A stretch of DNA of 64,000 bases from Hyposmocoma kahamanoa (Eukaryota > Arthropoda > Insecta > Lepidoptera > Cosmopterigidae), in NCBI RefSeq assembly GCF_003589595.1, contig NW_020654422.1:11128358-11192357 (forward strand). Direction: 5' to 3'. The translations under genes were made by a program, and so were the position numbers. Of this stretch, positions 1-10,706 are shown piece after piece. Each line of letters starts with the position of its first letter. Within the stretch, counting starts at the first letter, position 1. A model generated the notes under the pieces. It was given only the letters and a program-made list of their open reading frames with translations, searched no databases and was not told the origin of the DNA.

Positions 1-952
1 AATGTAAAATAAATTTCACAAGCGACGATGTGTCCACGGGTAACAGCAATCGGTTTAGTAGAAAAAGGCAAAGGATGTTTATAAAATGAAGTTCGGTAAT
101 GTGCGAGGTTCATATTGGCTGTGATTCACTCGAATTGAATTGGTTGCTGCTCATCGTGATGCTCATAAATACGCGTACGCAGGGAAAACAAATTGGAGTG
201 CGTATCGTCTGGCGACCTATTTAGATATTCTGTGACCGAACGTACTAGTCATTCCAGCTCCCATGTTTTATTCGAAGCTTCATTCATAATTCAGAGCAGC
301 GTGAATGATAGCGCATCCAATTTTACTCTTAATGAAGTAACTTACCACCGACGACGTCACCGACGTAATTGTAATGATTTGATCATAACGAAAAAAGGAT
401 TTCACCAGTCTTTCAATTTCGACAAATAGAAATGTGGTACTCGGACCAATGGTTTTAATTTGTTCGTTTTTACGAAATGGCAAACATTAATCAGACTATA
501 CGCTTTCTCCCCTTTTTCATTAAACGTTTCAGCGATTGAGCTTGTAAATACAAAGTCAATAATGCTTACCGAAGAATTTACTTTAATCGGTATGAACGGC
601 AATATTCATTAAACATTTATTTTATATCTGTTCAAAATTGTCGCGTACATTATTTGCTATGTGTACACAATGAAGCTGGCTGTAACCGCCTAATTACTGA
701 CATTGAATATAATTCCTAATGCTATCACGATGAACGAGTTCTTGTGTTTGCAAATAATTGTTCATCAAAATTATTTAAATAAAATGTTCTATAAAAATAA
801 ATGCCATGCAAGTCGCATGAAGCACCTAATGACACAAGCTGCAATAAACTCCATAACTCAAAATGGGAATGAAACAAATTTATATAAGTCCTTTAACCTT
901 TCGAAAACTAAGCAAGATACTTACATATATTATGTATAATTTTATATAGGTT
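1..952. other. No gene recognised
   Basis: Only short random-looking frames are present. I see no family motif, tRNA-like box or long repeat here. Confidence 0.5.
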
Positions 953-954
953 CT

Positions 955-972
955 ATCATCATCATCATCATT
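955..972. repeat. (ATC)n microsatellite
   Basis: About six ATC units. RTE-type LINEs often end in GATGAT tails, so this may be the tail of a minus-strand LINE fragment, but no coding relic is visible beside it. Confidence 0.6.
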
Positions 973-1544
973 CAGCTATAGGTTATATAGTTCGAGTGAA
1001 AGCATTTCATGTAATGGAGTATACTTGAATACAATCGTCTCCTATAGAGTTAATAATTTTATGTGTTTGGATGAATAGGAGTCAATTTAGTATCAATACA
1101 TCACTGCCATTGTCACACGGCGGTAAAGTACTTTGTCGAACTTGTCAGAGCTCCCATTTTTATTCCGGAGCTTATAACAAAAAAAAAGGAAATTCTTAAG
1201 CAGCTGAGACAAATTTATTTTCGCTTCCCTCAATCAATTTCCAAGTACATCGGCAGATATTAAAATATATACGGTTCTATTTCACAAGCAGCAGAGTCAT
1301 TTGTTCTAATCACGGCTTATCTTATAAATAAGATTTTGGTGAATCCATTTGAAAGATAATTAACTTTTGCAAGCGTTTTACAAATGTCTTAAATAGTAGC
1401 TGACTTTAGGCGGAAAATACAATCGTGCACCGATGCTATTACCCGGAAATTAGTGAGTGATTTTGTGTCGTTCTCAATGCGAATATTACTGTGTTCCGGT
1501 TTTGAAGGGTACCTAAGGGTGCTGCTGAAACTATAGGCACATGG

Positions 1545-1690
1545 AGCTTAACTCAGGGCGACAGGCGCAATGACAGTGTCCCTCAAGTAAGCGACTTAAA
1601 GATCTGAGTGGCACTGCAACTTATGGATAGCTGTGACTTGTTAGTCCTGTTCCGTCCGTCCGTCCTGGCTTGATGGCATAAAAAAATGAA
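1545..1690 (-). repeat. Dispersed repeat DR1, diverged copy
   Basis: Read on the minus strand this matches, imperfectly, the block at 3105-3245: a CGGACG/CAAGTC-like start, TATCCATA, GTTGCAGTGCCA and AGATCT. Other copies are near 7.5, 10.2, 33.9, 35.1 and 37.2 kb. It has no coding capacity and is probably a SINE or the tail of a non-autonomous element. Confidence 0.5.
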
Positions 1691-1699
1691 AACGGTTGT

Positions 1700-2403
1700 G
1701 AACGTTATTTTCGTGGCGAATTCTGTTTATTACTTAATATTGTTACATATGATACATTTTGATCCTTGTATTCGCTTAGATATAATATTAACCAAGTAAG
1801 AAGTTCTTTGTTGCTCACATCCACGATGGCCATTGAAACCACAGACAAAATGCCGAGAAAATTATGCAATTTAAAATTTTTCTAAATTGATTTTTAATTT
1901 ACGAAAGAAATTATTAATAAAATAATAATAATAATATTTAATTAAGATATTCGATCCGCTTCGTTAGTAACAATTGAAAACTTAGGACTATGTTAGTAAA
2001 TAGACTTAAAAAGATTTAAACTACTCAACTAATTTAAATAATTAAGACTAGTCAATTAATTTCATATGTTAATGCGTTTCTTTCTGTTAATAATATTTTC
2101 TATATACCTTTTTTATGTCAAGTTTATTTGTGTCAATTTACAACATTATCCACGAAAATCATCTGGAACTCTGTAGCCAAGTGAAATTTACTTTTATTTC
2201 GTCGACAACTTTAAATAGTTACTTTGAAGTTTATTTAGCAAATGCACCAGCTTGTTCCGATAGTTTTGATAGGCAAAACTTGTGAATGTGATCTTCGTTG
2301 TGATTGGCTCGATTATTTTGCGCGAGTGAAATGTGTCAAATGTCAACCCCGTTTTTAATGTTCGCAATTATGTTTTGAACTTACTTCTTTTTACAACTTT
2401 TGC
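1700..2403. other. AT-rich non-coding stretch
   Basis: Low-complexity A/T runs and no usable reading frame. I see nothing assignable. Confidence 0.4.
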
Positions 2404-2411
2404 TATTAAAT

Positions 2412-2639
2412 CATTGACTTACAATTATATGGACGTCGGGTCCGCGCTAAAAAGTGTCCGCACTTGTAAGGCGCTAAAATCGTATACAGAGCGCCAAACT
2501 CCGCTTTAGTCTTCATTTGTTCGACTGACAGCGCGATACTGCGATGACATTACAATTTAAATTTCGAATAGGTTGACTTGGGACATTTTTTTCGTGGTTT
2601 TTGTATTAGACCCGTCGTCCATTTATTTGTAAGTCAATG
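2412..2639. mobile_element. MITE family M1, copy 1 (hAT-like, 8-bp TSD)
   Basis: A 228-bp element begins CATTGACTTACAA and ends with the exact reverse complement. It is flanked by a perfect 8-bp duplication, TATTAAAT, at 2404-2411 and 2640-2647. Two related copies lie at 24308-24593 and 50860-51112. Eight-bp target duplications are typical of hAT transposons (P elements also make 8 bp), so a hAT-driven MITE is the likeliest class. It has no coding capacity. Confidence 0.85.
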
Positions 2640-2685
2640 TATTAAATATAAATTTTGAATAAACGAACGAAAATAACGAACTTAA

Positions 2686-2913
2686 AATGGTAATGGGCAG
2701 GACATTATTTCGAAGCGTGGTGAAAGCAGATGGAGTAAAGTGATAGCTGAATGGTGGTCAAGAATTGGTTACAGAAACGTGAGAAATCCTGTAGCGAGAT
2801 GGGTGGACGACATCGTCAAAGTTGCGAGCCGTAGATGGATGAGACTGGCACGGAATCGTGGCAAACTACGAGAGGCATTTATTCAGCAGTGGGTGGAGTC
2901 TGCTTGTGGATGA
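2686..2913 (+). pseudogene. LINE (RTE-like) ORF C-terminus, 5'-truncated
   Basis: An open frame of 75 codons ends in TGA at 2911-2913. It reads ARWVDDIVKVASRRWMRLAR near the centre, matching the C-terminal tail of insect RTE-like reverse-transcriptase polyproteins, where a W-DDI-x-W-R-A pattern is usual. The frame opens just after a stop at 2683, with no start codon of its own. A short GATGAC/GATGAT tail follows, as in RTE elements. It is a dead-on-arrival 3' fragment beside MITE copy 1. Confidence 0.7.
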
Positions 2914-3104
2914 CGATGATCAAAACATTAAATATAGATGTAAAATATTTGACCAGTGGCAGCCAGAAATTCGAAGGTGAATTGGGATTGCAAATACAGT
3001 AATGACTCAACCTAGCAAGATATGGAGAGAGAGGAATATCAGAAATAGAATTAAAATATATCTATTCGCATACTTGTATTCTCCATCTCTCTATATGGGA
3101 CATA

Positions 3105-3245
3105 GTGACGGGACAAACAAGTCGTGCGCCTGGTGGTAGGCGACACGTTTATCCATATCAGTTGCAGTGCCATTAAGAGCTTCAAATCGCAAAGATTTTA
3201 GGGGCTCTACGACGGTCACCCTGAAACATGTAGTGACAACTGGGA
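3105..3245 (+). repeat. Dispersed repeat DR1
   Basis: Begins TGACGGGACAAACAAGTCGT and continues through CAGTTGCAGTGCCATTAA and AATCGCAAAGATTTT. The same blocks recur at 33898-34430 and 35098-35290, and reversed at 10020-10310. SINE-like and non-coding. Confidence 0.65.
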
Positions 3246-3850
3246 ATAAGCGGATATAAATTCACAAGTCTTTTTCTACTCTGTGCCTTTTAGATATGAA
3301 CATTACATTGTAGTTGGGCACTTTTTATAAATTGAAAAATATGGTTTTTACTGAACAGTTTTTATTGGAGGCTGTAGTATTGTGTTGCTACTTATGTTGG
3401 TGATAATTATTAATAATCAGTGCAACTTGAAAACGGTGATTTGTAACGAAATTACCGAAATAATACTGTGCAATAGTGTAAATCTACCGTCCATTGCATC
3501 ATTGTTAAACCGTCACAATTACTTGCGAGCGACTTTCATGGTTGTGTGAAGTGCTGTTGGTTCACAATCGCGTGCTTCAACTTCTGCAATGTCACGTCGC
3601 TGTCTAACGTCTGCTCATAGATTGAACTGCGGATTGCATATTTTGCTTAGATCGTAACTCAGCCTCCAGATTATAATTACAACAAAATAAGTTCTTGATC
3701 CAGACCTGCTGACTTCATTAAGATGCCCGTCATATACGAATGTGTCGCGTAGGAAGAGAGAAAATTAATCTCCTACTGTTCTCTCGCCGTCTATTACCAA
3801 ATCAACACCTAATATGCACTTAACAATTGAAAGTATCAGCACCTTACTTG
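3246..3850. other. No gene recognised
   Basis: No reading frame, RNA gene or repeat could be assigned. Confidence 0.4.
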
Positions 3851-3959
3851 ATCAAAAATTGGCTCCGACGTCCAGCATAATGATTAACTCTCGTAATGTC
3901 TTAATTCAAGAAGTAAAAAGTTTGATTACTGGCGAAATGAGTAAATTAATTAATTAACT

Positions 3960-4611
3960 GAAGGAGGAATTCACTAAAACTACAAATTTCATCATGGACG
4001 AGGTTAAATATTTAAAACAAAAGTTGCCGTGAAAGACAACATTAACAACAACTTCAAAATTACCAAGCGTAACTGAACAATGAAAGTAACATAATTCGCA
4101 GCCGTTTTTCTATTATCGAAAAGTTGTCACGTGACCGTAATATTGAAATACAATCTGTACCCGAGAACCGTAATGAAAACGTAATGTCATTATTTAAATC
4201 TACGTGTAACTCAATTAAATATTCGATTTTGGACGCGGACATACAGGCCTGTCGTCGTGTCGCTAAAATGGACAGCACTTCAAAACGCCCTCAAAACACA
4301 GTAGTCCACGCCTGATTTCTCCACGCCTTCGAAATGAAATTATCTCTGCCACACATCGCTACAATAAAAAGCATAAGTACAATAAACTCAACAGTTGCCA
4401 CATAGGAATGAAGGGAGAATGTCACCAAATTTATGTTTCTGAGCACTTGTCCCCGCAGACCAAACAATTATTTGCTGCAGTCAGGCAGTTTGCTAGGGAC
4501 AACAACTATACCTACTCCTGGGTCAATATCGGGCAGATTTACCTACGTAAAACTGATAAAACGGAAGCTATCCTAGTGAAAAATATACAAATATTAACTG
4601 CCCTAAAATGA
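3960..4611 (+). pseudogene. LINE ORF1 (FP-C-like domain), frameshifted
   Basis: The first part reads through RDRNIEIQSVPENRNENV and ACRRVAKM, then shifts frame by one near 4312 and continues as LISPRLRNEIIS, IYVSEHLSPQTKQLF and SWVNIGQIYLRKTDKTEAIL to a stop at 4611. The C-terminal part resembles the domain annotated as FP-protein C-terminal in ORF1 proteins of insect CR1/Jockey-type LINEs, which act as RNA-binding chaperones of the retrotransposon particle. The N-terminal part (3960-4080) has frame changes and resembles a coiled coil. It is probably ORF1 of the element whose ORF2 remains lie at 5970-7084. The domain name is from memory; the broken frame is seen directly. Confidence 0.65.
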
Positions 4612-4949
4612 CTGCTCATTTGTTTATATCGATTCATATTAATACTTTGTAATTTTGTAATAAAAAAACAATATAAGATGTATCGTTTAAGTATGTTTAT
4701 TTGTAAAACAGGTCATCTAACAATCTATGTAACAATGTCAAACAATACAAAAGATATATATACAAATTATATATGTCGCAATTATTCACTCTTTTCTAAC
4801 AAATATTTTGATTTTAACTTATATAAATGTTTCCAGATCTCACTCGTGGATTATATATCAAAGTGATATTTATATATCAACAAAAATACACGTGTCAAAT
4901 AAAAACAAGCACATCGTGTTTTGAGTTGGTTTTACTATTGTACATGCAC
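4612..4949 (+). other. LINE ORF1-ORF2 spacer
   Basis: AT-rich sequence between the ORF1 stop and the mariner terminus, with short frames only. Its position suggests spacer and the degraded start of ORF2. Confidence 0.35.
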
Positions 4950-5686
4950 AGGGCGCACTATAACTTCCCGGAACTGGCCACTTACATAAAAAATCAAAAA
5001 ATGGACCGCGTCGCTTGGTGCAATGCCATGCTAACTAGATTCAACGAAGGGGCGTCAAATTTGGTGTGGGATATAGTAACAGTTGACGAAACATCGATTT
5101 ATAGTTACGATCCTAAAACAAAGCAGCAATCGAGCGTATGAGTCTTTCGAAATGAGCCGAAACCAACCAAAGTGGCGAGCGTGCAAAGTGCCTCTAAGCG
5201 GATGATTGCTTCTTTTTTAATAAAACTGGACACGTGAATAGTGATTGGTACACAACCATTTGTTTGCCGGTAGTTATTGACAAACTCCGTAAAATAACCG
5301 TAAACGTCGTATCATCTTGCACCACGACATTACCAGTTCTCACACGGACAGACAGACAAATGAATTTTTGAAGGTGAACCGCGATGACCTTATGAACCAT
5401 CCCGCGTACAATCCCGACCTGGCACCTTGTGACTTTTATTTATTTCCAAAAATTAAGAATAAGTTACGCGGTCAACGATTTTCATCACCTGAAGAGGCTG
5501 TCGTAGAGTATGAAAAATATGTTTCAGAGAGTGCCACGGAGGAGTGACATAAATGTTTTCAAAATTGGTTCATTCGTATGAAAAAGTGCATTAACGCTAA
5601 CGGAGAATATTTTGAGAAACAATAAATTAATTTCTGACCATTTATAGTATTTTTTCTTATTCATTCCGGAAACTTATAGTGCGCCT
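4950..5686 (+). mobile_element. mariner (DD34D), internally deleted
   Basis: The 5' terminus GGGCGCACTATAA at 4951 and the 3' terminus TTATAGTGCGCC ending near 5685 are inverted repeats. Between them are pieces of mariner transposase: WCNAMLTRFNEGASN and VTVDETSIYSYDPKTKQQSS (first catalytic Asp), the LHHDITSSHT region (second Asp) and YNPDLAPCDFYLFPKIKNKL (third Asp). They are split by stops and frameshifts. The N-terminal helix-turn-helix part is missing, so the copy is about 0.74 kb against roughly 1.3 kb for a full element. A second copy of the same family is on the minus strand at 45.5-49.0 kb. Confidence 0.88.
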
Positions 5687-5969
5687 CACGTATTAATTAC
5701 TGTATACCATATGGCACTAATACATACATCTTTTAATTATCTTGTAAAATGTCTTCGAATGCCTTATTGATCTATTACCAGCATGTTCGGTGATTGATAA
5801 CTAAATGCGTACATTTTTATAACAGTATACTAGATAGTAACTACGATAGTGGCTGTGATACTATCAGAGTGCCTGCGCACCCCATAACATCGCAATGTGA
5901 TTTATACATAATTATAGTGTACACACATATTATTAAATAATATCTCGAATTTATGATAATCATCCAAAC

Positions 5970-6252
5970 TGTAATTATTTATTGGTGACTTTAATTTACC
6001 ATGCATTATTAATAAAGATGCGTGTACAATATTGCAACAGGGAAATACAAACTTTCAAAATTGTGCGGCGAATTTTGTAGATAAGTGGATACACTTTCGT
6101 GATTTGAAAGAACGTAATTTTATTCAAAACTCAAAAAGTAAAATTTTTCATCTATGCTTTAGCAACTTCGATATGGAAGTCACTCGCTCTGCACAACCCT
6201 TGTTCAATAAGGATACTTATCATCCGTCCATTTTTATAAATATTCTTGATTA
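5970..6252 (+). pseudogene. LINE endonuclease C-terminus
   Basis: IIGDFNLPCIIN near 5980 is the GDFN motif of apurinic endonuclease-like domains. The next frame reads through LCFSNFDMEVTRSAQPLFN and DTYHPSIFINI to a stop at 6253, matching the domain's terminal H-P-x region. This domain nicks the target DNA in non-LTR retrotransposition. Its N-terminal half is absent upstream, where the mariner lies. Confidence 0.65.
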
Positions 6253-6259
6253 AAAATTC

Positions 6260-6770
6260 AAAACATTTTATGGAAAAGCAAAACTCTCGTTTCCATTTTA
6301 GCAGAGATAACTATGAATTAATTAATAAATATTTAAGTAGCATTTATTGGGCTCACATTTTATCGCATGATAGTATAAATGAATAAGTTTCTAAATTTTA
6401 TGATCCACAGCACGAATCTTGAGCTCTTTTTATACCTCTCTCTAAAAACTCAAATGTGAGGTCTCATTACCCTATCGGGTACTGCCGTGATTTGATCAAA
6501 CTTAATATATGGAAGAATAAAATGCACAAAAAGTGAAAACTTTTTGGTAATCCTCGCGATTATAACGAATTCTATCTATTGAGAAACTGCACGAAGGGAT
6601 TGCAAGAGGAATATTTCAGAGAATTCACTAAAAACACTGAATATAATATAGGAATACTCCTAAATATTTTTGGACGTACGTGAAATCAAAACGGGAAGGC
6701 TCCAATTATCCCAAAGCTTTCACTAATGGCAATGCTACTTTCTCAGAGGGGAACAGATTTGTATGATTCC
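6260..6770 (+). pseudogene. LINE endonuclease-RT linker, many stops
   Basis: Broken frames read HFSRDNYELINKYLSSIYWA, FYTSL and FWTYVKSKREGSNYPKAF, typical of the segment before the reverse transcriptase in this LINE group. Several stops and frame changes show it is an old relic. Confidence 0.5.
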
Positions 6771-6779
6771 TGTTACAAG

Positions 6780-7084
6780 GATATCTGCCAGGAGTATAAG
6801 CTGCTAACGCTGAGTGAACGTCGTACGGTGTTGGATATGGGTTTGTTGAAATTTTGGAGCAGTTAGAGCTGGGTGTGCCGGGGCGGCGCACTCGTCACAC
6901 GGCCTTATTCCACGTCCCGCCCCATTCTACTAACTATGGGAAGAATGCAGTGTTGTCACGAGTTGTCAACAGTAATAATGTGCATTTTAGTAAAATCGAC
7001 CCTTTCATTGGTAGCAAAGAAGGTTTCTCAACAAATGTTAAGTCTGTAGATCAAATGGATACGAAACATCTACACAGTTTGTAA
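6780..7084 (+). pseudogene. LINE ORF2 C-terminus
   Basis: The frame contains LGVPGRRTRHTALFHVPPHS and TNYGKNAVLSRVVNSNN and ends at 7084. It is clearly related to the minus-strand LINE at 15655-16200, which has PARRTRHTSTSLFHVPFHC and TNYGKNSVLTRLV. The RT catalytic domain that should precede it is deleted. Confidence 0.7.
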
Positions 7085-7456
7085 AGTTTTTGAATATCTT
7101 TACACGTTACATAATCTGCACATGTTTTCTAAATGTTTTAATAACTAGTCTAAACTAATTAAACATTTTGTTTTTGTTTTTTATTTCATATAATTATACA
7201 AATGCATGTTATCGATTATATGTTATATAATATATCATTAGTTATGTCTTAAGTATAAGTTATTAAACATATCGCACTGTTAATACAATAGTGTATTAAT
7301 TAACTCAAAAAGTGGACTTTCTCAGAATCGATAAAGCTTCAAAATTTATGTCATTGTGGATAACTGTTTTGGCCTAAGTTATACATATAAGACAAATACT
7401 GTTTGTTGTAAGATGTATTTAAATTAGCTGTTGTTATTCCTTAATAATAATAATAA

Positions 7457-7590
7457 TGAAAAGTCCCATGTGCCTGTAATTTCACCAGCATCTTCAAAAA
7501 AAAAAACCCTTGCCTTGCCCTTCAAAACCGGAACACAGTAATGCTCACATTGTTGCTGGTGCTGGTGCAGAGACAAGGACACTCAAAACC
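7457..7590 (+). repeat. Dispersed repeat DR1, 3' part
   Basis: CCTGTAATTTCACCAGCA and CAAAACCGGAACACAGTAAT match the same blocks at 34020-34070 and 35240-35290. An A-run of ten lies inside. It abuts the RTE fragment downstream. Confidence 0.55.
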
Positions 7591-7593
7591 GAC

Positions 7594-7910
7594 CCAGGCA
7601 GAATGTGGTGCTGGCGCCGAATGGAAAGAATACCGTGGACAGCCCACCCCGCACCAATGTTTCCGTACTTGAGGAAGATAGAGAATGCACAGCGTTTGTC
7701 TTCGATTTGCATGGAGCGTATGATACGCTATTTTGGTCACGTTGCACGTAAAGATGTTGATAACCTGGAACGTTTGATAGTGACAGGCAAGGTGGAAGGA
7801 AAGAGACCCAGAGGCAGGAGTCCCAAAGTGTGATCGGATCAGATCTTCGAACAACTGGAGCTATATTCTAGATCGTATGACCTTTTTCGGGCCTCTAAAA
7901 ATTACATGAT
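7594..7910 (+). pseudogene. RTE-type LINE ORF C-terminus
   Basis: The frame reads CWRRMERIPWTAHPAP, MERMIRYFGHVARKDVDNLE and VTGKVEGKRPRGRSPK, then a stop at 7831 followed by SDQIFEQLELYSRSYDLFRA. The order IPWTAH - YFGH - G-KVEGKRPRGRSP - W-SDQI is the C-terminal signature of RTE-clade elements in insects. The stop replaces the Trp usually found before SDQI. 5'-truncated. Confidence 0.8.
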
Positions 7911-7974
7911 AGAAACTATGAAAAACATTGTTACTTTTTCTAAAACTTCAATACAGACAGCGTCCATATCTGCT

Positions 7975-8110
7975 TCTTTTAATTTTATTTATTTATTTTA
8001 TTATTTGGGAAACAAACAGGTTACAATTTGTATACAAGGCTATAGTACAAAAAAAACTTATCACTTAAGAGTCTATATTACCTCAAATTTCACTTTGGAA
8101 AAAATATAAT
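7975..8110 (-). repeat. LINE 3' UTR and (TAAA)-like tail
   Basis: On the + strand TTTATTTATTTTATTATTTGG is followed by GAAACAAACAGGTTACAA, matching the layout at 15208-15310 (TTTA repeats, then GGGATAACAACAGC and GGTTACAAAAAA). This is the 3' end of a minus-strand LINE. Confidence 0.5.
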
Positions 8111-8118
8111 TATAGTAA

Positions 8119-8281
8119 AGGAAATGAAACTATTTTTCCGAATTTAAAACGCGTATATTTGTTTTTGCAAACAAACCGACGTTTCAACCGTGACGTCGGT
8201 TTGTCTTGAAATAACAAATATACGCGATTTAAATAGTTACGTTTCCTATGTGTAACAATCGCGAAAACCTAAGAACTCGAT
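8119..8281. repeat. Foldback repeat family F1, inverted dimer
   Basis: AGGAAATGAAACTATTTTTC reads inward to CGCGTATATTTG and AACAAACCGACG, then reverses through CGTCGGTTTGT, CAAATATACGCG and GTTTCCTA. It ends in a unit (ACAATCGCGAAAACC then AAGAACTCGA) that recurs reversed at 10565 and 19349. The whole block folds as a hairpin of about 130 bp. Confidence 0.8.
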
Positions 8282-8811
8282 ATGTATAGTAAAATTGAGG
8301 ATATACACCGATTACTATACATTGTGAAAACACGATACCCAAAAATTTCATCGGAATTTTATAACAAAATCGCTGTGTTCAATAGTTTTACATATATCAA
8401 TATATTTGTTTATATTAATTGAACTAAACACTACATATACTATACGATATATATTTTTTAAATGGCTTTAATTTCGTTAGTAAATAAATAAATTCTGAAA
8501 TAAAGCCCGTGCCCCTGGCGCTCGAACCAAGCAAAATGAACCGAATTAGTACGGGAAAAATTTTAGTTAGAGGTGAGGTAGCATGGCCTTAAACCAGCAA
8601 AGTTTCCGCTAATAAATGTAACTTAAAAAAAAGAACTAAAAACTCCTTGGTATTTTTTTAAACACGAAGAAAATAATAAAAATAAACATAAAAGAACATA
8701 ACTAAAAACATCAATTATACTTCATAAATGGACTTTACGAGTTTTGGAAATGACAAATAAAATATATCTACATCTAAATGATTCTTACTGTACACATGAC
8801 AAGTGTGGTGA

Positions 8812-8930
8812 GTAGAATAGAATAGAATAGAATAATTTATTTCATATTATCAAATAATTCCACATCACAGAACGAATGAAGAGTTAACTCACTGGCAGAA
8901 GAAAAAAGCTTATTAACTGCCTAATTTCAC
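8812..8930 (-). repeat. LINE 3' tail, (TAGAA)n type
   Basis: (TAGAA)n followed by TAATTTATTTCATATTATC resembles the GATAAGATAAAATAAATTT tail of the minus-strand LINE at 46037. No coding relic is attached. Confidence 0.4.
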
Positions 8931-8939
8931 ATTTTTATT

Positions 8940-9340
8940 AGCAATTTATTTAAAGCAAAAAGCTTTATATTCACTTTTACTTATTCCGCTTTTCATATAG
9001 CCTCACTTGCCGCCATTGTTTTATTACGGCATTGTTATTTAAATTACAGAATGAGGTAAAAATTACTTTAAATTCCAAACATTGTTCTCAGATGCTAATG
9101 TATTTTATTAAAAGTACTAAATTTTTAAGTTAAAAGACTATTAGACTATTCAACGAAATCAAAATGTGGGACCATTGTGCGCAATCAAAGTGATATTAAA
9201 TAATTAAATGTACAATAACTTGCTAGAAATTATATTAATTGACAGCTATTAGGTCCGTTACTCTTGATTCCAACAGAATAGGACATTTTTTGTTCTCAGC
9301 GATGTAAAATAAATAATTTAAAAAACCGGGAATGTCATAC
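8940..9340. other. No gene recognised
   Basis: AT-rich sequence without assignable features. Confidence 0.4.
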
Positions 9341-9344
9341 TTAA

Positions 9345-9512
9345 TTTCGACAAACACTATTTCGACTAGACAGTACTTCGACTACACATGAATTCGACGG
9401 AACACTACTTCGACAAAACACCAAACACTTGTTCGACAGGCCACTAGTCTGACAGAACACTGCTTCGACAACAGAATCATTCGATAGGTCACTACACCGA
9501 CAGAAACTATGT
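9345..9512. repeat. Degenerate TTCGAC minisatellite
   Basis: About ten diverged units of roughly 16-18 bp, with consensus near TTCGACAGAACACTAC. Each keeps a TTCGAC, TCTGAC or CCGACA core followed by a CACTA-like half. The array ends at the hairpin at 9515. Confidence 0.8.
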
Positions 9513-9514
9513 CG

Positions 9515-9549
9515 AGAGCTCCATTAATGACACTCATTAATGGAGCTCT
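9515..9549. repeat. Perfect 16-bp hairpin
   Basis: AGAGCTCCATTAATGA at 9515-9530 and its exact complement at 9534-9549 are separated by CAC. It caps the TTCGAC array. Confidence 0.9.
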
Positions 9550-9654
9550 TATTCATTTTAAAAGACAGGATACTTGTAAATATGAGTAATTTCTAAGAAA
9601 AGGCATTTAAGAGTGGTAGTTTCGGCATGGCAACAGACACTGCTTCGAGTTCAG

Positions 9655-9745
9655 TCAGATCGAAGCAAATTCTCGTTGTGTTCTTTGATCTTTGTATTAA
9701 TAATAATAAACTACTGGAGTAATTTCACAAAAATAAGAATATTGT
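9655..9745 (+). repeat. SINE S1 3' tail fragment
   Basis: GATCTTTGTATTAATAATAA and GGAGTAATTTCACAAAAAT match the tail of the tRNA-derived SINE at 39602 and 19880. The tRNA-like head is missing. Confidence 0.6.
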
Positions 9746-10019
9746 ATTTGTAAAACATCATGATATCCAATTAATAAACAAGAAAAGGCATTATTAAAAG
9801 CAAGCATTGTCAGTTGTATTTACAAATCTAAAAGTGCTTACATAATTACGCAGTAATAAAAAATGAATTTCCTGCTTAATGCCGCACGGTAACAAAGCTG
9901 ATGCTAGTTCCTGTTAACTTTTTAAATTCATGTTTATTTATTGATGATTCTGTTTTCGGAACTTTACATTAGTATATGCACCAAGTTATTCCTGAAAAGC
10001 CAGGCTTTCTTTTGTGAAC

Positions 10020-10310
10020 TATCATATGTGATGAGAGTTGCAGTTTTATAGAAAAAATCAGTAGAGCTCATTGTGAAAGAATTCGTCCAGTGAGGTATTA
10101 CCACCTTATCTATTTCTGTGTGGGTGCTGGTGAAATTGCAGGCATATTGGACTTGTAAACTTATACACAACACACAAGTTGACGGGCGCAGTGGTAGTAC
10201 CTCTCAGATCTTGGTAATTTAAAGCCCTGAGTCGCACTGCTTATGGATAGGTGTGTCGTTTACCACCAGGCTTGTCCGTCACGTCACTTGGTTTCATAAA
10301 AAAATCCCAC
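10020..10310 (-). repeat. Dispersed repeat DR1 (minus copy)
   Basis: Read on the minus strand it carries CAGAAATAGATAAGGTGGTA, GACGAATTCTTTCACAATGA and a diverged CAAGCCTGGTGGTAAACGACAC, as in 33898-34430. Confidence 0.6.
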
Positions 10311-10564
10311 ATGTATAATTACGCCACATCCACCATATTTAAATAAACATCAAATCACGAAATGTTGTTAGCTATCGCGTGACCTGGGACACTGCGATTG
10401 AAACTGAATATTGTCTGGAAATACGTACTTGAAATTACGTTTAACGTTTTTCAACTATTCAGATTTTTTAAACACAGCACGTTCTTTTCATGCTGCCTGC
10501 ATAAATTTACTAATTCATTAAATTCTCGTTTTTGCACGTGAATTTTGTGTTCTGTTATATTTAT

Positions 10565-10706
10565 CGAGTTCTTAGGTTTTCGCGATTGTCACAAATAGGA
10601 AATGAAACTATTTTTCCGAATTTAAATAGCGTATATTTGTTTTTGAAAACACGTTTGAAAAAACAAATATACGCGATTTAAATCCGGAAAAATAGTTTCA
10701 TTTCCT
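10565..10706. repeat. Foldback repeat F1, inverted dimer
   Basis: CGAGTTCTTAGGTTTTCGCG leads into GGAAATGAAACTATTTTTCC, and the reverse complement returns at CCGGAAAAATAGTTTC and ATTTCCT. The arms are about 60 bp with a short centre near 10650. Confidence 0.85.

Larger units (their letters stand above)
3960..7456 (+). mobile_element. Degenerate CR1/Jockey-type LINE with internal deletions
   Basis: The pieces occur in the order expected of one non-LTR element: ORF1 (3960-4611), endonuclease C-terminus (5970-6252), the endonuclease-RT linker (6260-6770), the ORF2 C-terminus (6780-7084), a 3' UTR and a (TAA)n tail at about 7442-7456. A mariner at 4950-5686 interrupts the start of ORF2. Most of the RT domain is missing. 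That the pieces belong to one insertion is inferred from order and strand. Confidence 0.55.
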